Shown here: positions 1 to 8,099 of the stretch, piece after piece
How the letters are laid out: the number at the start of each line of letters is the position of its first letter
Numbering within the stretch: the first letter of the stretch is position 1
Source of the DNA: Photorhabdus bodei
GTDB taxonomy: Bacteria; Pseudomonadota; Gammaproteobacteria; Enterobacterales; Enterobacteriaceae
Direction of reading: 5' to 3'
Length of the DNA stretch: 33,176 nucleotides
Assembly: GCF_003287735.1 (NCBI RefSeq)
Contig: NZ_NSCM01000050.1
Span: forward strand, 1 to 33,176
The notes under the pieces: model-generated
What the model was told of the DNA's origin: nothing
What the model saw: the letters and a program-made list of their open reading frames with translations, nothing else
Databases searched by the model: none
Program-made: the position numbers and the translations under genes

Positions 1-101
1 TTAATTCGTAATGAATTAACTGTTGTTCACTCTTCAAGACTTTAAAACGTATTTTTTTGTGATACGGTCTCGTGAGTGCCCACACAGATTGTCTGATTAA
101 T

Positions 102-113
102 TGTTAAAGAGCA
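102..113 (-). promoter_or_regulatory. rrn boxA antitermination element
   Basis: The minus strand reads TGCTCTTTAACA, the rrn leader boxA that is bound in RNA by NusB-S10 to build the antitermination complex. It lies downstream of P2, at the expected place. Confidence 0.9.
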
Positions 114-155
114 GGCTGAAATAAAACGTGATATTCTCGTTCAGCCGGGCTGCGT

Positions 156-183
156 ATACTACGCTTTTCGCCCGCAGAGTCAA
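156..183 (-). promoter_or_regulatory. rrn P2 promoter
   Basis: On the minus strand the -35 is TTGACT (178-183) and the -10 is TAGTAT (156-161), with a 16-bp spacer. It lies about 100 bp downstream of P1, as in E. coli, where P2 is the weaker constitutive rrn promoter. The GC-rich region around the -10 matches the usual P2 layout. Confidence 0.87.
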
Positions 184-252
184 GCGCTTATTGGCTTTCT
201 CTCTGCCCGACCTCACAATGTTTATCAGCGTTGTGTCGGTCAGTGGTGGCGC

Positions 253-280
253 ATTATAGGGCGTTCTTTGGCGCTGGCAA
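253..280 (-). promoter_or_regulatory. rrn P1 promoter
   Basis: On the minus strand the -35 is TTGCCA (275-280) and the -10 is TATAAT (253-258), with a 16-bp spacer. It is followed by GCGCCACCACTGA, the same discriminator and start region as E. coli rrn P1. In that family P1 is the stringently and growth-rate controlled promoter. The AT-rich run just upstream (about 281-300 on the plus strand) fits an UP element. Fis sites are expected further upstream but I did not identify them. Confidence 0.92.
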
Positions 281-401
281 GCATTTATTGAAAAAAAATT
301 GCCGTTAGCAGTTTTTTTCAACAAAACTTGTATTTATGTATTTTTTTCATACAAAAACTGATGATATCGACAATAATTACTCCAAAACTAAAGTAATATA
401 A

Positions 402-551
402 GTAGGCAAACTATTTCATCTGTTTTACCAGAATCACTTTGAAGCTATTATTTCCGATAAAATTGTACAACTGGAAGCTCATGAAACAATTGTTAAAGGT
501 GACAATCATAGCGCACTTCTCGCTTGCCAAAAGTTATTAACAGAGCGCTAA
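402..551 (+). pseudogene. yieP: 3' remnant of a yieP-like GntR/FCD regulator
   Basis: One frame is open from the codon after a TAA at 399-401 to a TAA at 549-551 (49 codons). It reads LFH near the start, then IISDKIVQLEAHETIV and ALLACQKLLTER. This lines up with the recalled C-terminus of E. coli YieP (LFHSVYHTYF, then TSDTVIKLDLHQAIV and AAFKACQALL). No winged-helix N-terminus is present and no start fits, so only the tail of the ligand-binding FCD domain survives. The place agrees: in E. coli yieP lies between hsrA and rrnC, in the same direction as hsrA. Identification rests on remembered homology plus synteny. Confidence 0.7.
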
Positions 552-624
552 TGATCTTATATAGTAATGTATTAGATTAATATCCAACCAAACATTGGCT
601 GGATAAAAGTAAGCAGGATTATTA

Positions 625-2016
625 ATGGTAAAAACCGCTCGTAATATGGCGGGGCTACCCTGGATTGCTGCAATAGCTTTCTTTATGCAAGCCTTAGATG
701 CAACAATTCTCAACACAGCATTGCCCGCTATTGCTGAAAGCCTCGAACATTCACCTTTAGCGATGCAATCTGCTGTTGTCAGCTATACTCTGACTGTTGC
801 TTTGCTAATTCCAGTCAGCGGCTGGTTAGCAGATCGTTTTGGCACCCGCCGAATATTTATTTTTGCTGTATCCTTGTTTTCTTTAGGCTCCCTTGCCTGT
901 GCTTTGTCAGGTAATTTAGCTTTTCTAGTTGTTTCACGTGTAATTCAAGGAATTGGTGGCGCAATGATGATGCCAGTTGCCCGTCTTGCTTTATTACGTG
1001 CGTACCCACGCAGCGAACTTCTACCTGTTATGAATTTTGTCACCATGCCAGGGTTAGTAGGACCAATTCTTGGTCCCATGCTCGGTGGGCTATTAGTCAC
1101 TTATGCTACCTGGCACTGGATATTTATTATCAATATTCCAATCGGTTTATTGGGGATTATTTACGCTAAAAAGCATATGCCTAATTTTACCATGCCAAAA
1201 CGTTCATTCGACTTTTTCGGTTTCATACTTTTTGGGCTGAGTTTAATAATGGTTTCTGTCAGTTTGGATTTACTAGGAGAGAGTTCGTTACCCGGCTATA
1301 TACCTCTGACAATTATGGTTGGTGGTTTTATGATATTATTTGGTTATCTGATGCATGCTAGAAAACAACCCCAACCCCTTATCAGTCTGGAATTATTCCG
1401 TATTCGCACATTCTCTATCGGTATTATAGGTAATATTGTTACACGCTTGGGAACTGGTTGCATTCCCTTCCTGATGCCTTTGATGCTACAAGTTGGATTT
1501 GGTTATTCAGCGGTCATTGCTGGAATGATGATGGCACCAACAGCTATTGGTTCCGTTATAGCCAAATCTTTCGTTACTAATGTATTAACTCGCTTTGGAT
1601 ATCGTAAGATACTGGTTAGCATAACCATTATTATTGGATTAATGATTTCTCAATTTTCACTGCAATCACCAGAAATGCCCGCTGTCCTTCTGTCTATTCC
1701 ACTATTTTTACTGGGTATGGCTGTATCCATTCAATTTACTTCGATGAATACCATTACTCTCGCTGATCTGACCGATAATAATGCCAGTTCAGGAAATAGC
1801 TTATTAGCTGTAACTCAGCAGTTATCTATTAGCTTCGGTGTTGCAGTAAGTGCAGCTATTCTTCGTTTCTATGAATCTATGCCTTATGGAACAATGGTTG
1901 ATAACTTCCATAGTACTTTTATTACCGTAGGAATAATCACTTTACTTTCTTCGTCCACCTTCCTGTTATTACATAAGGAAGATGGAGATAACATGATCAA
2001 GAGAAAGAGCACCTAA
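625..2016 (+). CDS. hsrA: MFS multidrug/exporter-type transporter HsrA
   Basis: An inner-membrane transporter of the major facilitator superfamily, DHA2 (14-helix) drug:proton antiporter family. The 463 residues include the opening MAGLPWIAAIAFFMQALDAT, the inter-helix motif GWLADRFGTRR near residues 72-82, the motif RVIQGIGGAMMMP, and the helix-5 motif MPGLVGPILGPMLGG typical of antiporters. It matches E. coli HsrA (YieO) closely along its length, apart from a shorter C-terminus. The start at 625 is preceded by AGCAGGA. It converges on rbsR and overlaps its 3' end by 4 bp. The true substrate is unknown; in E. coli high copy number was linked to an rpoS-related phenotype. The upstream yieP relic suggests loss of a local regulator. 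Confidence 0.93.
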   Translation: MVKTARNMAGLPWIAAIAFFMQALDATILNTALPAIAESLEHSPLAMQSAVVSYTLTVALLIPVSGWLADRFGTRRIFIFAVSLFSLGSLACALSGNLAFLVVSRVIQGIGGAMMMPVARLALLRAYPRSELLPVMNFVTMPGLVGPILGPMLGGLLVTYATWHWIFIINIPIGLLGIIYAKKHMPNFTMPKRSFDFFGFILFGLSLIMVSVSLDLLGESSLPGYIPLTIMVGGFMILFGYLMHARKQPQPLISLELFRIRTFSIGIIGNIVTRLGTGCIPFLMPLMLQVGFGYSAVIAGMMMAPTAIGSVIAKSFVTNVLTRFGYRKILVSITIIIGLMISQFSLQSPEMPAVLLSIPLFLLGMAVSIQFTSMNTITLADLTDNNASSGNSLLAVTQQLSISFGVAVSAAILRFYESMPYGTMVDNFHSTFITVGIITLLSSSTFLLLHKEDGDNMIKRKST

Positions 2017-3014
2017 GAACGAGAAACTGAGCTACGCTCAATCAATGTCGGAGTTAATACTAACAATTTAGGATTGCTTTCTGGGTTATCCATCCGATAA
2101 AGCAAAGTATCAACAGCCAGCTTTCCTAACTCATCTTTTGGCTGATGAATGGTTGTCAATGGTGGGATCATATAAGGGGCAAGGTCGATATCATCATAAC
2201 CTATGATGGAAATATCATCCGGTACAGAAAGCCCCGCTTGGTACAGAGCCTGATAAGCGCCAACGGCCATTGCATCATTGCTGGCAAAAACAGCTTCTGG
2301 CGGTTCAGGATGTTGCAGCAATTTTTGCATTGATTCAAAACCACCAGCAAATTCAAAATCACTGTAAATTTCATAGCCTTCAGGAATAACAAGACCAGCA
2401 TTTGCCATTGCCTTTCTATATCCTTGCAATCGATGATTAGCGGGTGTTTTATCTTGTGGACCTGCAATACAGGCTATTTTTTTAAAACCACAGCTAATAA
2501 GGTAATTAGTGGCTATCTCCCCCCCCAATAAAGAGTTGTCCTGAATAACATCGCTGACAATATCAAATGGAGACCAATCCATCATAACCATGGGTAAAGG
2601 AGGATAACGACGCAAAACATCACAGGAGCTGTGTTGATTTTCAGTACACATAATCAATACTCCATCTACTCGCTTTTGCAGCAAAGTTTCCATGCTGTAA
2701 TCCATCCGCTTGGCATCACCCTCTGTATTACACAAGATAAGGCTGTAACCACGCTCATAACAGCTTCGTTCAACCCCTCTTACAATTTCAGCGTAAAAGG
2801 GATTATTACTGGTCGTGACCAGCATACCAATGGTTTTGGTTTGCTTGATTTTAAGACTTCTTGCAAGCGCTGATGGCGCATAATTCAATTGCTCAATCGC
2901 ATCGTTAACTTTCTTTTTCACACCTTCACTGACATAACGGTTATTATTAATAACATGAGATACAGTTGATGTAGAAACGCCTGCAAAACGAGCAACATCT
3001 TTCATTGTAGCCAC
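2013..3014 (-). CDS. rbsR: Ribose operon repressor RbsR
   Basis: A LacI/GalR-family repressor that binds the rbs operators and is released by ribose. Of 333 residues (E. coli 330), 1-50 form the DNA-binding part: the helix-turn-helix MKDVARFAGVSTSTVSHVIN, then the hinge helix APSALARSLK. The rest is a periplasmic-binding-protein-like ribose domain ending with PPLTTIHQPKDELG. It is the last gene of the rbs operon, 2 bp after rbsK, so it is autoregulated through the operon promoter. The coding strand has a run of eight G (plus-strand C8 at 2519-2526) in the LLGGE codons, an unusual homopolymer for this AT-rich background. The frame is intact here. Confidence 0.96.
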   Translation of the reverse strand: MATMKDVARFAGVSTSTVSHVINNNRYVSEGVKKKVNDAIEQLNYAPSALARSLKIKQTKTIGMLVTTSNNPFYAEIVRGVERSCYERGYSLILCNTEGDAKRMDYSMETLLQKRVDGVLIMCTENQHSSCDVLRRYPPLPMVMMDWSPFDIVSDVIQDNSLLGGEIATNYLISCGFKKIACIAGPQDKTPANHRLQGYRKAMANAGLVIPEGYEIYSDFEFAGGFESMQKLLQHPEPPEAVFASNDAMAVGAYQALYQAGLSVPDDISIIGYDDIDLAPYMIPPLTTIHQPKDELGKLAVDTLLYRMDNPESNPKLLVLTPTLIERSSVSRS

Positions 3015-3016
3015 TG

Positions 3017-3946
3017 TTAATCCTGTTCAGTTAAAAATGCATCAATTTCATTTCGCCACGGGACGGAAGGCTGAGCTCCCTGACGGGTTACCGCTATCGC
3101 AGCAGCAGAGTGAGCAAATCGTATGGCAGATGACATGGATTTTCTTTCCAATAATGCTGTCACCAGCGCACCGTTGAAAGTATCTCCTGCCGCAACAGTA
3201 TCTACAACGTTAACTTTAAATCCCGGAACAATCTTTCCTTTCTGACCGCTTTCACTCAACCATACCCCACGGCTACCCAATGTGATAATTACCGTATCAA
3301 TACCTTTATCATGCAACACTTGAGACGCTTTTTCCGCATCTGAATCATTTTCTACTTTAATTCCAGTGAGATATTCAGCTTCTGTTTCATTCGGTGTAAT
3401 GATATCCACCAGCGAGAGCAATTGATCAGATAATTTTCTGGCAGGCGCCGGATTGAGTATCACTTTTGTATTATTTTGCTTAGCTATTGTTGCAGCAAGT
3501 TGCACTGTTTCCAATGGAGACTCAAGTTGCATCAATAATGCATCTGCTTCCTCAATAATATTTTGGTAGCGATAGAAATATTCCGGTGTCAACGCCGCAT
3601 TAGCGCCTGCATTGATACCAATAACGTTTTCACCTTGCTGATTAACGAAAATCAACGCTACACCCGTTGTTTCTCCTTTAATCACTTCAATGCCAGAAGT
3701 TTTAATATTATCCTTTGCTAACTGCTGATAGATACGAAAACCAATATCGTCTTCACCAACACAAGCAATAAATGTAATGTCAGCACCGCTGCGGCCTGCT
3801 GCTACCGCCTGATTAGCACCTTTACCACCAAAAGCAACTTGATATTGTTCCCCGATCACCGTTTCCCCCGAACGAGGGAATGACTTAAGATTCAAAATAT
3901 GGTCAGCATTAATGCTGCCAAGCACCGCAAGTTTTGCTGTACTCAT
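3017..3946 (-). CDS. rbsK: Ribokinase RbsK
   Basis: A cytoplasmic PfkB-family sugar kinase that converts D-ribose and ATP to ribose 5-phosphate, feeding the pentose phosphate pathway. Its 309 residues equal the E. coli length. Visible motifs are the N-terminal family signature GGKGANQA (residues 40-47) and the C-terminal signature DTVAAGDTFNGA around residues 249-260, which holds the catalytic Asp and the anion hole. The start follows an AAGGA ribosome site. It lies 63 bp after rbsB, across a hairpin that may reduce its expression relative to the binding protein, and 2 bp before rbsR. Confidence 0.97.
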   Translation of the reverse strand: MSTAKLAVLGSINADHILNLKSFPRSGETVIGEQYQVAFGGKGANQAVAAGRSGADITFIACVGEDDIGFRIYQQLAKDNIKTSGIEVIKGETTGVALIFVNQQGENVIGINAGANAALTPEYFYRYQNIIEEADALLMQLESPLETVQLAATIAKQNNTKVILNPAPARKLSDQLLSLVDIITPNETEAEYLTGIKVENDSDAEKASQVLHDKGIDTVIITLGSRGVWLSESGQKGKIVPGFKVNVVDTVAAGDTFNGALVTALLERKSMSSAIRFAHSAAAIAVTRQGAQPSVPWRNEIDAFLTEQD

Positions 3947-3968
3947 TACATTTATTCCTTTTCAATTA

Positions 3969-3998
3969 TGCCGTCACCACCATCAATGAGTAACGGCA
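3969..3998 (-). other. rbsB-rbsK intergenic hairpin
   Basis: An 8-bp stem with one G-U pair is formed by plus-strand TGCCGTCA (3969-3976) and TAACGGCA (3991-3998). It lies between rbsB and rbsK and has no strong T-run. Such hairpins often protect the upstream transcript from 3' exonucleases, which would suit the need for excess binding protein. That function is an inference. Confidence 0.55.
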
Positions 3999-4009
3999 CA
4001 AATACCGAT

Positions 4010-4903
4010 TTATTTTTTAATAACTAACTCCAACTCCACAGGGATGACGGCTTCAACTTTTTCGCCTCTCAGCACTTTATTTGCAGTCTGAACACCAACG
4101 ATACCAATTTGATCAGGACGCTGAGCGATTGTCGCTCCTAGTTTTCCACGTTGAACAGCTTTGATACCATCTCCAGTACCATCAAAACCAACAACTAATA
4201 CATCGCTTTTACCTGCTGTTTGTAAAGCGCGCAAAGCACCTAACGCCATCTCATCATTCTGAGCAAATACAGCTTGTACAGCCGGATGAGCCGTCAGTAA
4301 GTTCTGCATAACGTTCAGTCCCTTGGTACGATCGAAATCAGCAGGCTGACTAGCTAACATATTGAATTTATGTTCCTGTGCTACCTTATTAAATCCTTCA
4401 CCACGTTCACGGGCAGCAGAAGTGCCGGCAATACCTTCTAGCTGAATAATTTTGGCTTCATCCCCTAATTTTTCGGCGATAAAATCACCCGCTATTTTAC
4501 CCCCCAAGCGATTATCAGAAGCAATATGACTGACAACAGTACCTTTATTCGCTATCCGATCTAGAGTAATGACCGGAATTTTGGCATTGTTAGCCATAAT
4601 AATGGCATTACCAACAGCATCGGAGTCAGTCGGGTTAATTAGCATGAGTTTAGTACCACGTACCGTCAAATCCTGAACATTAGCTAATTCTTTTGCTGGA
4701 TTATCCTGAGAATCCAACACAATTAGGTTATAGCCCAACTTATCCGCCTCTTTTTGAGCGCTATCTTTCATTGTGACAAAGAATGGATTATTCAGTGTAG
4801 AAATGACTAACGCGATAGTGTCTTTCGCTAATGCATTTATACTTACAGTCATACTTAGCGCAACAGCAGATAAAATTGTTACTAATTTCTTCACTTTCAT
4901 CAT
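4010..4903 (-). CDS. rbsB: Periplasmic ribose-binding protein RbsB
   Basis: The periplasmic receptor of the RbsABC ribose importer; in E. coli it also presents ribose to the Trg chemoreceptor. The 297 residues (E. coli 296) start with a clear signal peptide: basic MMKVKK, a hydrophobic stretch, and a predicted cut after ALA at residue 26, leaving KDTIALVIST. Conserved segments include ASDNRLGGKIAGD, GIAGTSAARERGEGF, FAQNDEMALGALRALQTAGK and a VVGFDGT segment, which carry ligand contacts in the family. Two adjacent ATG codons follow an AGGAAA site, so the start could be 4903 or 4900. It lies 21 bp after rbsC. Confidence 0.97.
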   Translation of the reverse strand: MMKVKKLVTILSAVALSMTVSINALAKDTIALVISTLNNPFFVTMKDSAQKEADKLGYNLIVLDSQDNPAKELANVQDLTVRGTKLMLINPTDSDAVGNAIIMANNAKIPVITLDRIANKGTVVSHIASDNRLGGKIAGDFIAEKLGDEAKIIQLEGIAGTSAARERGEGFNKVAQEHKFNMLASQPADFDRTKGLNVMQNLLTAHPAVQAVFAQNDEMALGALRALQTAGKSDVLVVGFDGTGDGIKAVQRGKLGATIAQRPDQIGIVGVQTANKVLRGEKVEAVIPVELELVIKK

Positions 4904-4924
4904 GTTATTTCCTGTAGGGTGAGG

Positions 4925-5896
4925 TTATTTACCACTTTTGTTATCAACCAGAACTGCCAACAATATTACAATTGCTTTAACAATCATCTGATAGTTAGAA
5001 GAAATACCTAATAAGTTTAAGCCATTATTTAAAAAACCGAGGATTAGTGCACCAATCAGAGTACCAATAATTAACCCCTTACCACCAGCTAGGCGAGTTC
5101 CTCCCAGTACTACGGCAGCAATAGCATCTAATTCATAACCTCCTCCCGCCATAGGTTGAGCAGAAGAAAGACGAGCGACTTCAATAATACTTGCCAATGC
5201 CGTCAGTAAACCGCATAAGGAGTAAACGATAATTTTAATTTTATCGATATTGATACCAGATAAACGGGTAGCCGATTCATTCCCCCCCAAGGCATAAATA
5301 TAACGACCTAAACGGGTGTGATGCAGGATATACCATGCGATAACAAAAACTATCAACATCAGCCATACTGGAGTAGGAATTCCCAGTAGACGGCCAATAC
5401 CAAACCAGCCAAACAGATCCGCATTATCACTGAATCCTGTATTTATTGGGCTACCATCAGTATAAACACGGGTTATTCCACGAAGTAACAACATCATGAC
5501 TAGAGTGGCAATAAAGGCCTGTACTTTACCTTTAGCAATTATTATTCCTGTACAAGCACCAATTGCAGCACCTAAAGCCAAAGCACTCACGATAGCCACC
5601 AGAGCATTAACTTCCGTACCAACCAATGAAGCTGCTACTACACCTGTTAACGCAAGCAATGAACCAACAGACAGGTCAATACCCGATGTCAGGATAACCA
5701 ATGTCATCCCAACGGCCATAATGGCATTGACTGATGTTTGTTGCAGAATATTAAACAAGTTATTTAAAGTGAAAAAATTTTGGCTAAGAGAAGAAACTAC
5801 AGCTATCAGCACTAGCAACGCAATCAGTGACTTTTGTTTCAGTAACCACTCTTTAGTAAACCAACGTTTAAATGTCGGTGATATATTAGAATTCAT
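4925..5896 (-). CDS. rbsC: Ribose ABC transporter permease RbsC
   Basis: The membrane-spanning subunit of the ribose importer, probably acting as a dimer with the RbsA ATPase. Its 323 residues (E. coli 321) are very hydrophobic, with about 8-10 predicted membrane segments. The signature VGMTLVILTSGIDLSVGSLL lies near residues 61-80, and the EAA-like region DAIAAVVLGGTRLAGGKG in the C-terminal half contacts the ATPase. An AGGAG site precedes the start. The gap to rbsA is 6 bp, consistent with translational coupling. A plus-strand C7 run at 5282-5288 lies within it. Confidence 0.96.
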   Translation of the reverse strand: MNSNISPTFKRWFTKEWLLKQKSLIALLVLIAVVSSLSQNFFTLNNLFNILQQTSVNAIMAVGMTLVILTSGIDLSVGSLLALTGVVAASLVGTEVNALVAIVSALALGAAIGACTGIIIAKGKVQAFIATLVMMLLLRGITRVYTDGSPINTGFSDNADLFGWFGIGRLLGIPTPVWLMLIVFVIAWYILHHTRLGRYIYALGGNESATRLSGINIDKIKIIVYSLCGLLTALASIIEVARLSSAQPMAGGGYELDAIAAVVLGGTRLAGGKGLIIGTLIGALILGFLNNGLNLLGISSNYQMIVKAIVILLAVLVDNKSGK

Positions 5897-5902
5897 ACTG
5901 AA

Positions 5903-7408
5903 TTACTCCTGAATCGCTCCATATTGTTTGCCTACAGCCGCTGCCATCAAAACTTCTTGAGTTGCCTGTTCAGCAAAAAATTCGCCACTGATCTGGCCTT
6001 CACACATAACCAAAATACGATCACTCATTCCTATCACTTCTAGCATTTCAGAAGAAACGAGAATAATACTTAGCCCCTCTTTCTTGAATTGATTAATTAA
6101 CTGATAAATTTCTTTTTTTGCACCAACATCTACACCACGCGTAGGTTCATCCAGAATAAGAACTTTTGGTCTAGTCATTAATCCACGGGCAATAGCTACT
6201 TTTTGCTGATTACCACCAGAAAGTAAACCTATAGCTTGTCCCATTGAAGGTGTCTTGATACTAAACAATTTAATAAAGTCACTAACTGCATTCTGTTCTT
6301 CTTTATGATTAAGACCACCTAACCAGTTACTGAAATAACGTAAGGCAGTAAGAGACATATTATCTTTGATTGACATTCCCAAAACTAAGCCATCACGTTT
6401 ACGATCTTCTGAAATATAAACAATCCCACAAGCTAACCCATCCTGAGGGTTACGAATTACAATGGGGGTTCCATCCAGTGTGATTCGTCCCTGAGTTTTT
6501 GGCAACGCACCATAAATAATTTTCATCAATTCAGTGCGGCCAGCCCCCATTAGCCCTGATATACCCAAAATTTCCCCGCTATAAAGAGAAAAACTGGCGT
6601 TTGTCACACCGGAACCAGAAATCTGCTTAACCTCAAGTCGTTTTTTGCCCCGAGGTAAATTCAGGCGAGGATACTGATCTTCCAGTTTTCGCCCAACCAT
6701 CATTTCAATCAGAGTCTCTTCTTTTAGCTCTTTTACCGACTTTTCACCAATAAATTGTCCATCACGGAATACCGTCACATCATCGCAAATTTCAAAAATT
6801 TCTCTCAAACGATGGGAAATATAAACAATACCGCACCCCTGAGATTTTAGTTCATGTATTACGAGAAATAATGATTCAGTTTCTGTATCGGTCAGCGCAT
6901 CAGTTGGCTCATCCATAATGATAACTTTGGATTTAAAACTCAGTACCTTAGCAATTTCAACCAGTTGCTGATTACCGATAGAAAGTTCAGCGACTAAACG
7001 GTGACTGCTGTAACTCAGATTCAATTTTTTTAAAAGACGATCGGCTTCCTGATACATTTTTCCCCAGTCAATCGCACCGAATTTATTAACAAATTCGCGT
7101 CCCAGGAAAATATTTTCAGCAATGGTCAGTTGGGGAATAAGATTTAATTCCTGATGGATAATCCCGATCCCCGCTTCCTGAGAGGATCTAGGACCAGAAA
7201 AAATCACTTCTTTTCCTAGGTAATGAACCGTGCCTGTATCTCTGGTATATATTCCAGTCAACACTTTCATCATCGTGGATTTACCGGCACCATTTTCCCC
7301 TACCAGAGCCATCACTTTACCCGGGTAAACACGTAGTGCCGCTCCAGATAATGCTTTGACACCAGGAAAAGATTTACTAATTCCTTTTAGTTCCAGTACA
7401 GGCAGCAT
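5903..7408 (-). CDS. rbsA: Ribose ABC transporter ATP-binding protein RbsA
   Basis: The double-domain ATPase that powers ribose import. The first nucleotide-binding domain has Walker A GENGAGKST, signature LSIGNQQLVEIAKV and Walker B VIIMDEPTDAL. The second has the degenerate P-loop GLMGAGRTE, signature LLSGGNQQKVAIARG and VLILDEPTRGVD, as is usual for RbsA/MglA-type proteins. I chose the ATG at 7408 over an in-frame GTG at 7414 because the GTG is part of the GAGGTGA ribosome site. The ATG gives 501 residues, the E. coli length. The gene follows rbsD by 7 bp. Confidence 0.96.
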   Translation of the reverse strand: MLPVLELKGISKSFPGVKALSGAALRVYPGKVMALVGENGAGKSTMMKVLTGIYTRDTGTVHYLGKEVIFSGPRSSQEAGIGIIHQELNLIPQLTIAENIFLGREFVNKFGAIDWGKMYQEADRLLKKLNLSYSSHRLVAELSIGNQQLVEIAKVLSFKSKVIIMDEPTDALTDTETESLFLVIHELKSQGCGIVYISHRLREIFEICDDVTVFRDGQFIGEKSVKELKEETLIEMMVGRKLEDQYPRLNLPRGKKRLEVKQISGSGVTNASFSLYSGEILGISGLMGAGRTELMKIIYGALPKTQGRITLDGTPIVIRNPQDGLACGIVYISEDRKRDGLVLGMSIKDNMSLTALRYFSNWLGGLNHKEEQNAVSDFIKLFSIKTPSMGQAIGLLSGGNQQKVAIARGLMTRPKVLILDEPTRGVDVGAKKEIYQLINQFKKEGLSIILVSSEMLEVIGMSDRILVMCEGQISGEFFAEQATQEVLMAAAVGKQYGAIQE

Positions 7409-7415
7409 AATCACC

Positions 7416-7835
7416 TCAGAAAGTCACACCAGCACAAAAGATAATATTAGCATAAGGAGAATGCTCTCCTGTGCGAATCACCGCTCGGCTATGTTTTGTT
7501 TTTTCTTTCAACATATTGTGACTAATATAATCTACAGTAATTGAATTCCCTTGCTGTTTCTCAAGCTCTTTAATTTGAGTTAATATTAATTGATGTATCA
7601 AAGGATTATGGTCAATGATCTCCTCAGCTAAGAATGCAGCTTCAATCTGCATTTCTTGTGTAACGACATTAAGAACGGATATAAAACTAGGAATTCCCTG
7701 GGTTAGCGCTAAATCAATCCGCTGGGCTAAAGAAGGAATTGGTAATCCAGCATCACCAATTGTAATCTGGTCAGTATGCCCTAGCTGAGAAATTACGGCT
7801 GAAATTTCAGAATTAAGTAATACACCTTTTTTCAT
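7416..7835 (-). CDS. rbsD: D-ribose pyranase RbsD
   Basis: Interconverts the beta-pyranose and beta-furanose forms of D-ribose so that the imported sugar can be used by ribokinase. It is 139 residues, exactly the usual length. It opens MKKGVLLNSEISAVISQLGH with the catalytic His at position 20, followed by the DAGLPIP strand, and ends with SPYANIIFCAGVTF, the conserved C-terminus lining the active site. It is the first gene of the rbs operon, just downstream of the operator-flanked promoter. Confidence 0.97.
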   Translation of the reverse strand: MKKGVLLNSEISAVISQLGHTDQITIGDAGLPIPSLAQRIDLALTQGIPSFISVLNVVTQEMQIEAAFLAEEIIDHNPLIHQLILTQIKELEKQQGNSITVDYISHNMLKEKTKHSRAVIRTGEHSPYANIIFCAGVTF

Positions 7836-7848
7836 TTTTTTATTCCAT

Positions 7849-7866
7849 TAGCGAAACGTTTCGCTA
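7849..7866. promoter_or_regulatory. RbsR operator 1
   Basis: A perfect 18-bp palindrome TAGCGAAACGTTTCGCTA lies 14 bp upstream of the rbsD start. It has the same core as the known E. coli RbsR operator (GCGAAACGTTTCGC). It sits between the -10 box and the gene and would block transcription when RbsR is bound. Confidence 0.92.
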
Positions 7867-7872
7867 TTTAGT

Positions 7873-7900
7873 AATATAGAAAGTAATATTTAAAATGCAA
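7873..7900 (-). promoter_or_regulatory. rbs operon promoter
   Basis: On the minus strand TTGCAT (895-900 of the 7-kb block, i.e. 7895-7900) and TATATT (7873-7878) are separated by 16 bp. The pair lies between the two RbsR operators. A half-match to a CRP site (AAATGTGATC) overlaps the upstream edge of operator 2; the other half is poor, so CRP control is only possible. Confidence 0.65.
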
Positions 7901-7926
7901 CATTAGTGATACAAAAATGTGATCAC

Positions 7927-7944
7927 TATCGAAACGTTTCGATA
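7927..7944. promoter_or_regulatory. RbsR operator 2
   Basis: A second perfect 18-bp palindrome, TATCGAAACGTTTCGATA, shares the CGAAACGTTTCG core with operator 1. The centres are 78 bp apart, about 7.4 helical turns, with the promoter in between. That would suit looping or joint occupancy by RbsR dimers, which is an inference. Confidence 0.85.
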
Positions 7945-8099
7945 ATAAAAGAAACGAAAAAAAACGTTAACTTATTGAATATTTGACGCTGAATCGATTT
8001 TTAAGGTAAATATTGTCTACATCAACAAATAATGATTAAAATCTATGGAGAAGGCTAATTAGGTTTTATCTAATCCAACAGATAATATTGGTATGAATT

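Larger units (their letters stand above)
1..245 (-). other. rRNA operon leader, 5' end of the pre-16S transcript
   Basis: Read on the minus strand this is the leader of an rRNA operon. The order P1, P2, boxA and then the conserved leader stretch (minus-strand CAGACAATCTGTGTGGGCAC, positions 79-98) matches E. coli rrn leaders. The 16S gene should begin a few tens of bases beyond position 1, to the left. The position next to hsrA matches E. coli rrnC. The transcript start near 245 is inferred from the P1 -10 box. The 75-codon minus-strand reading frame here is not a gene. Confidence 0.93.

Noticed and set aside
97..324. A 75-codon frame on the minus strand over the rRNA operon promoters
   Set aside because: It covers P1, P2 and boxA of the rrn leader; no protein family is recognisable.
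5496..5912. A 138-codon plus-strand frame antisense to rbsC
   Set aside because: Shadow of a hydrophobic membrane protein gene; no independent support.
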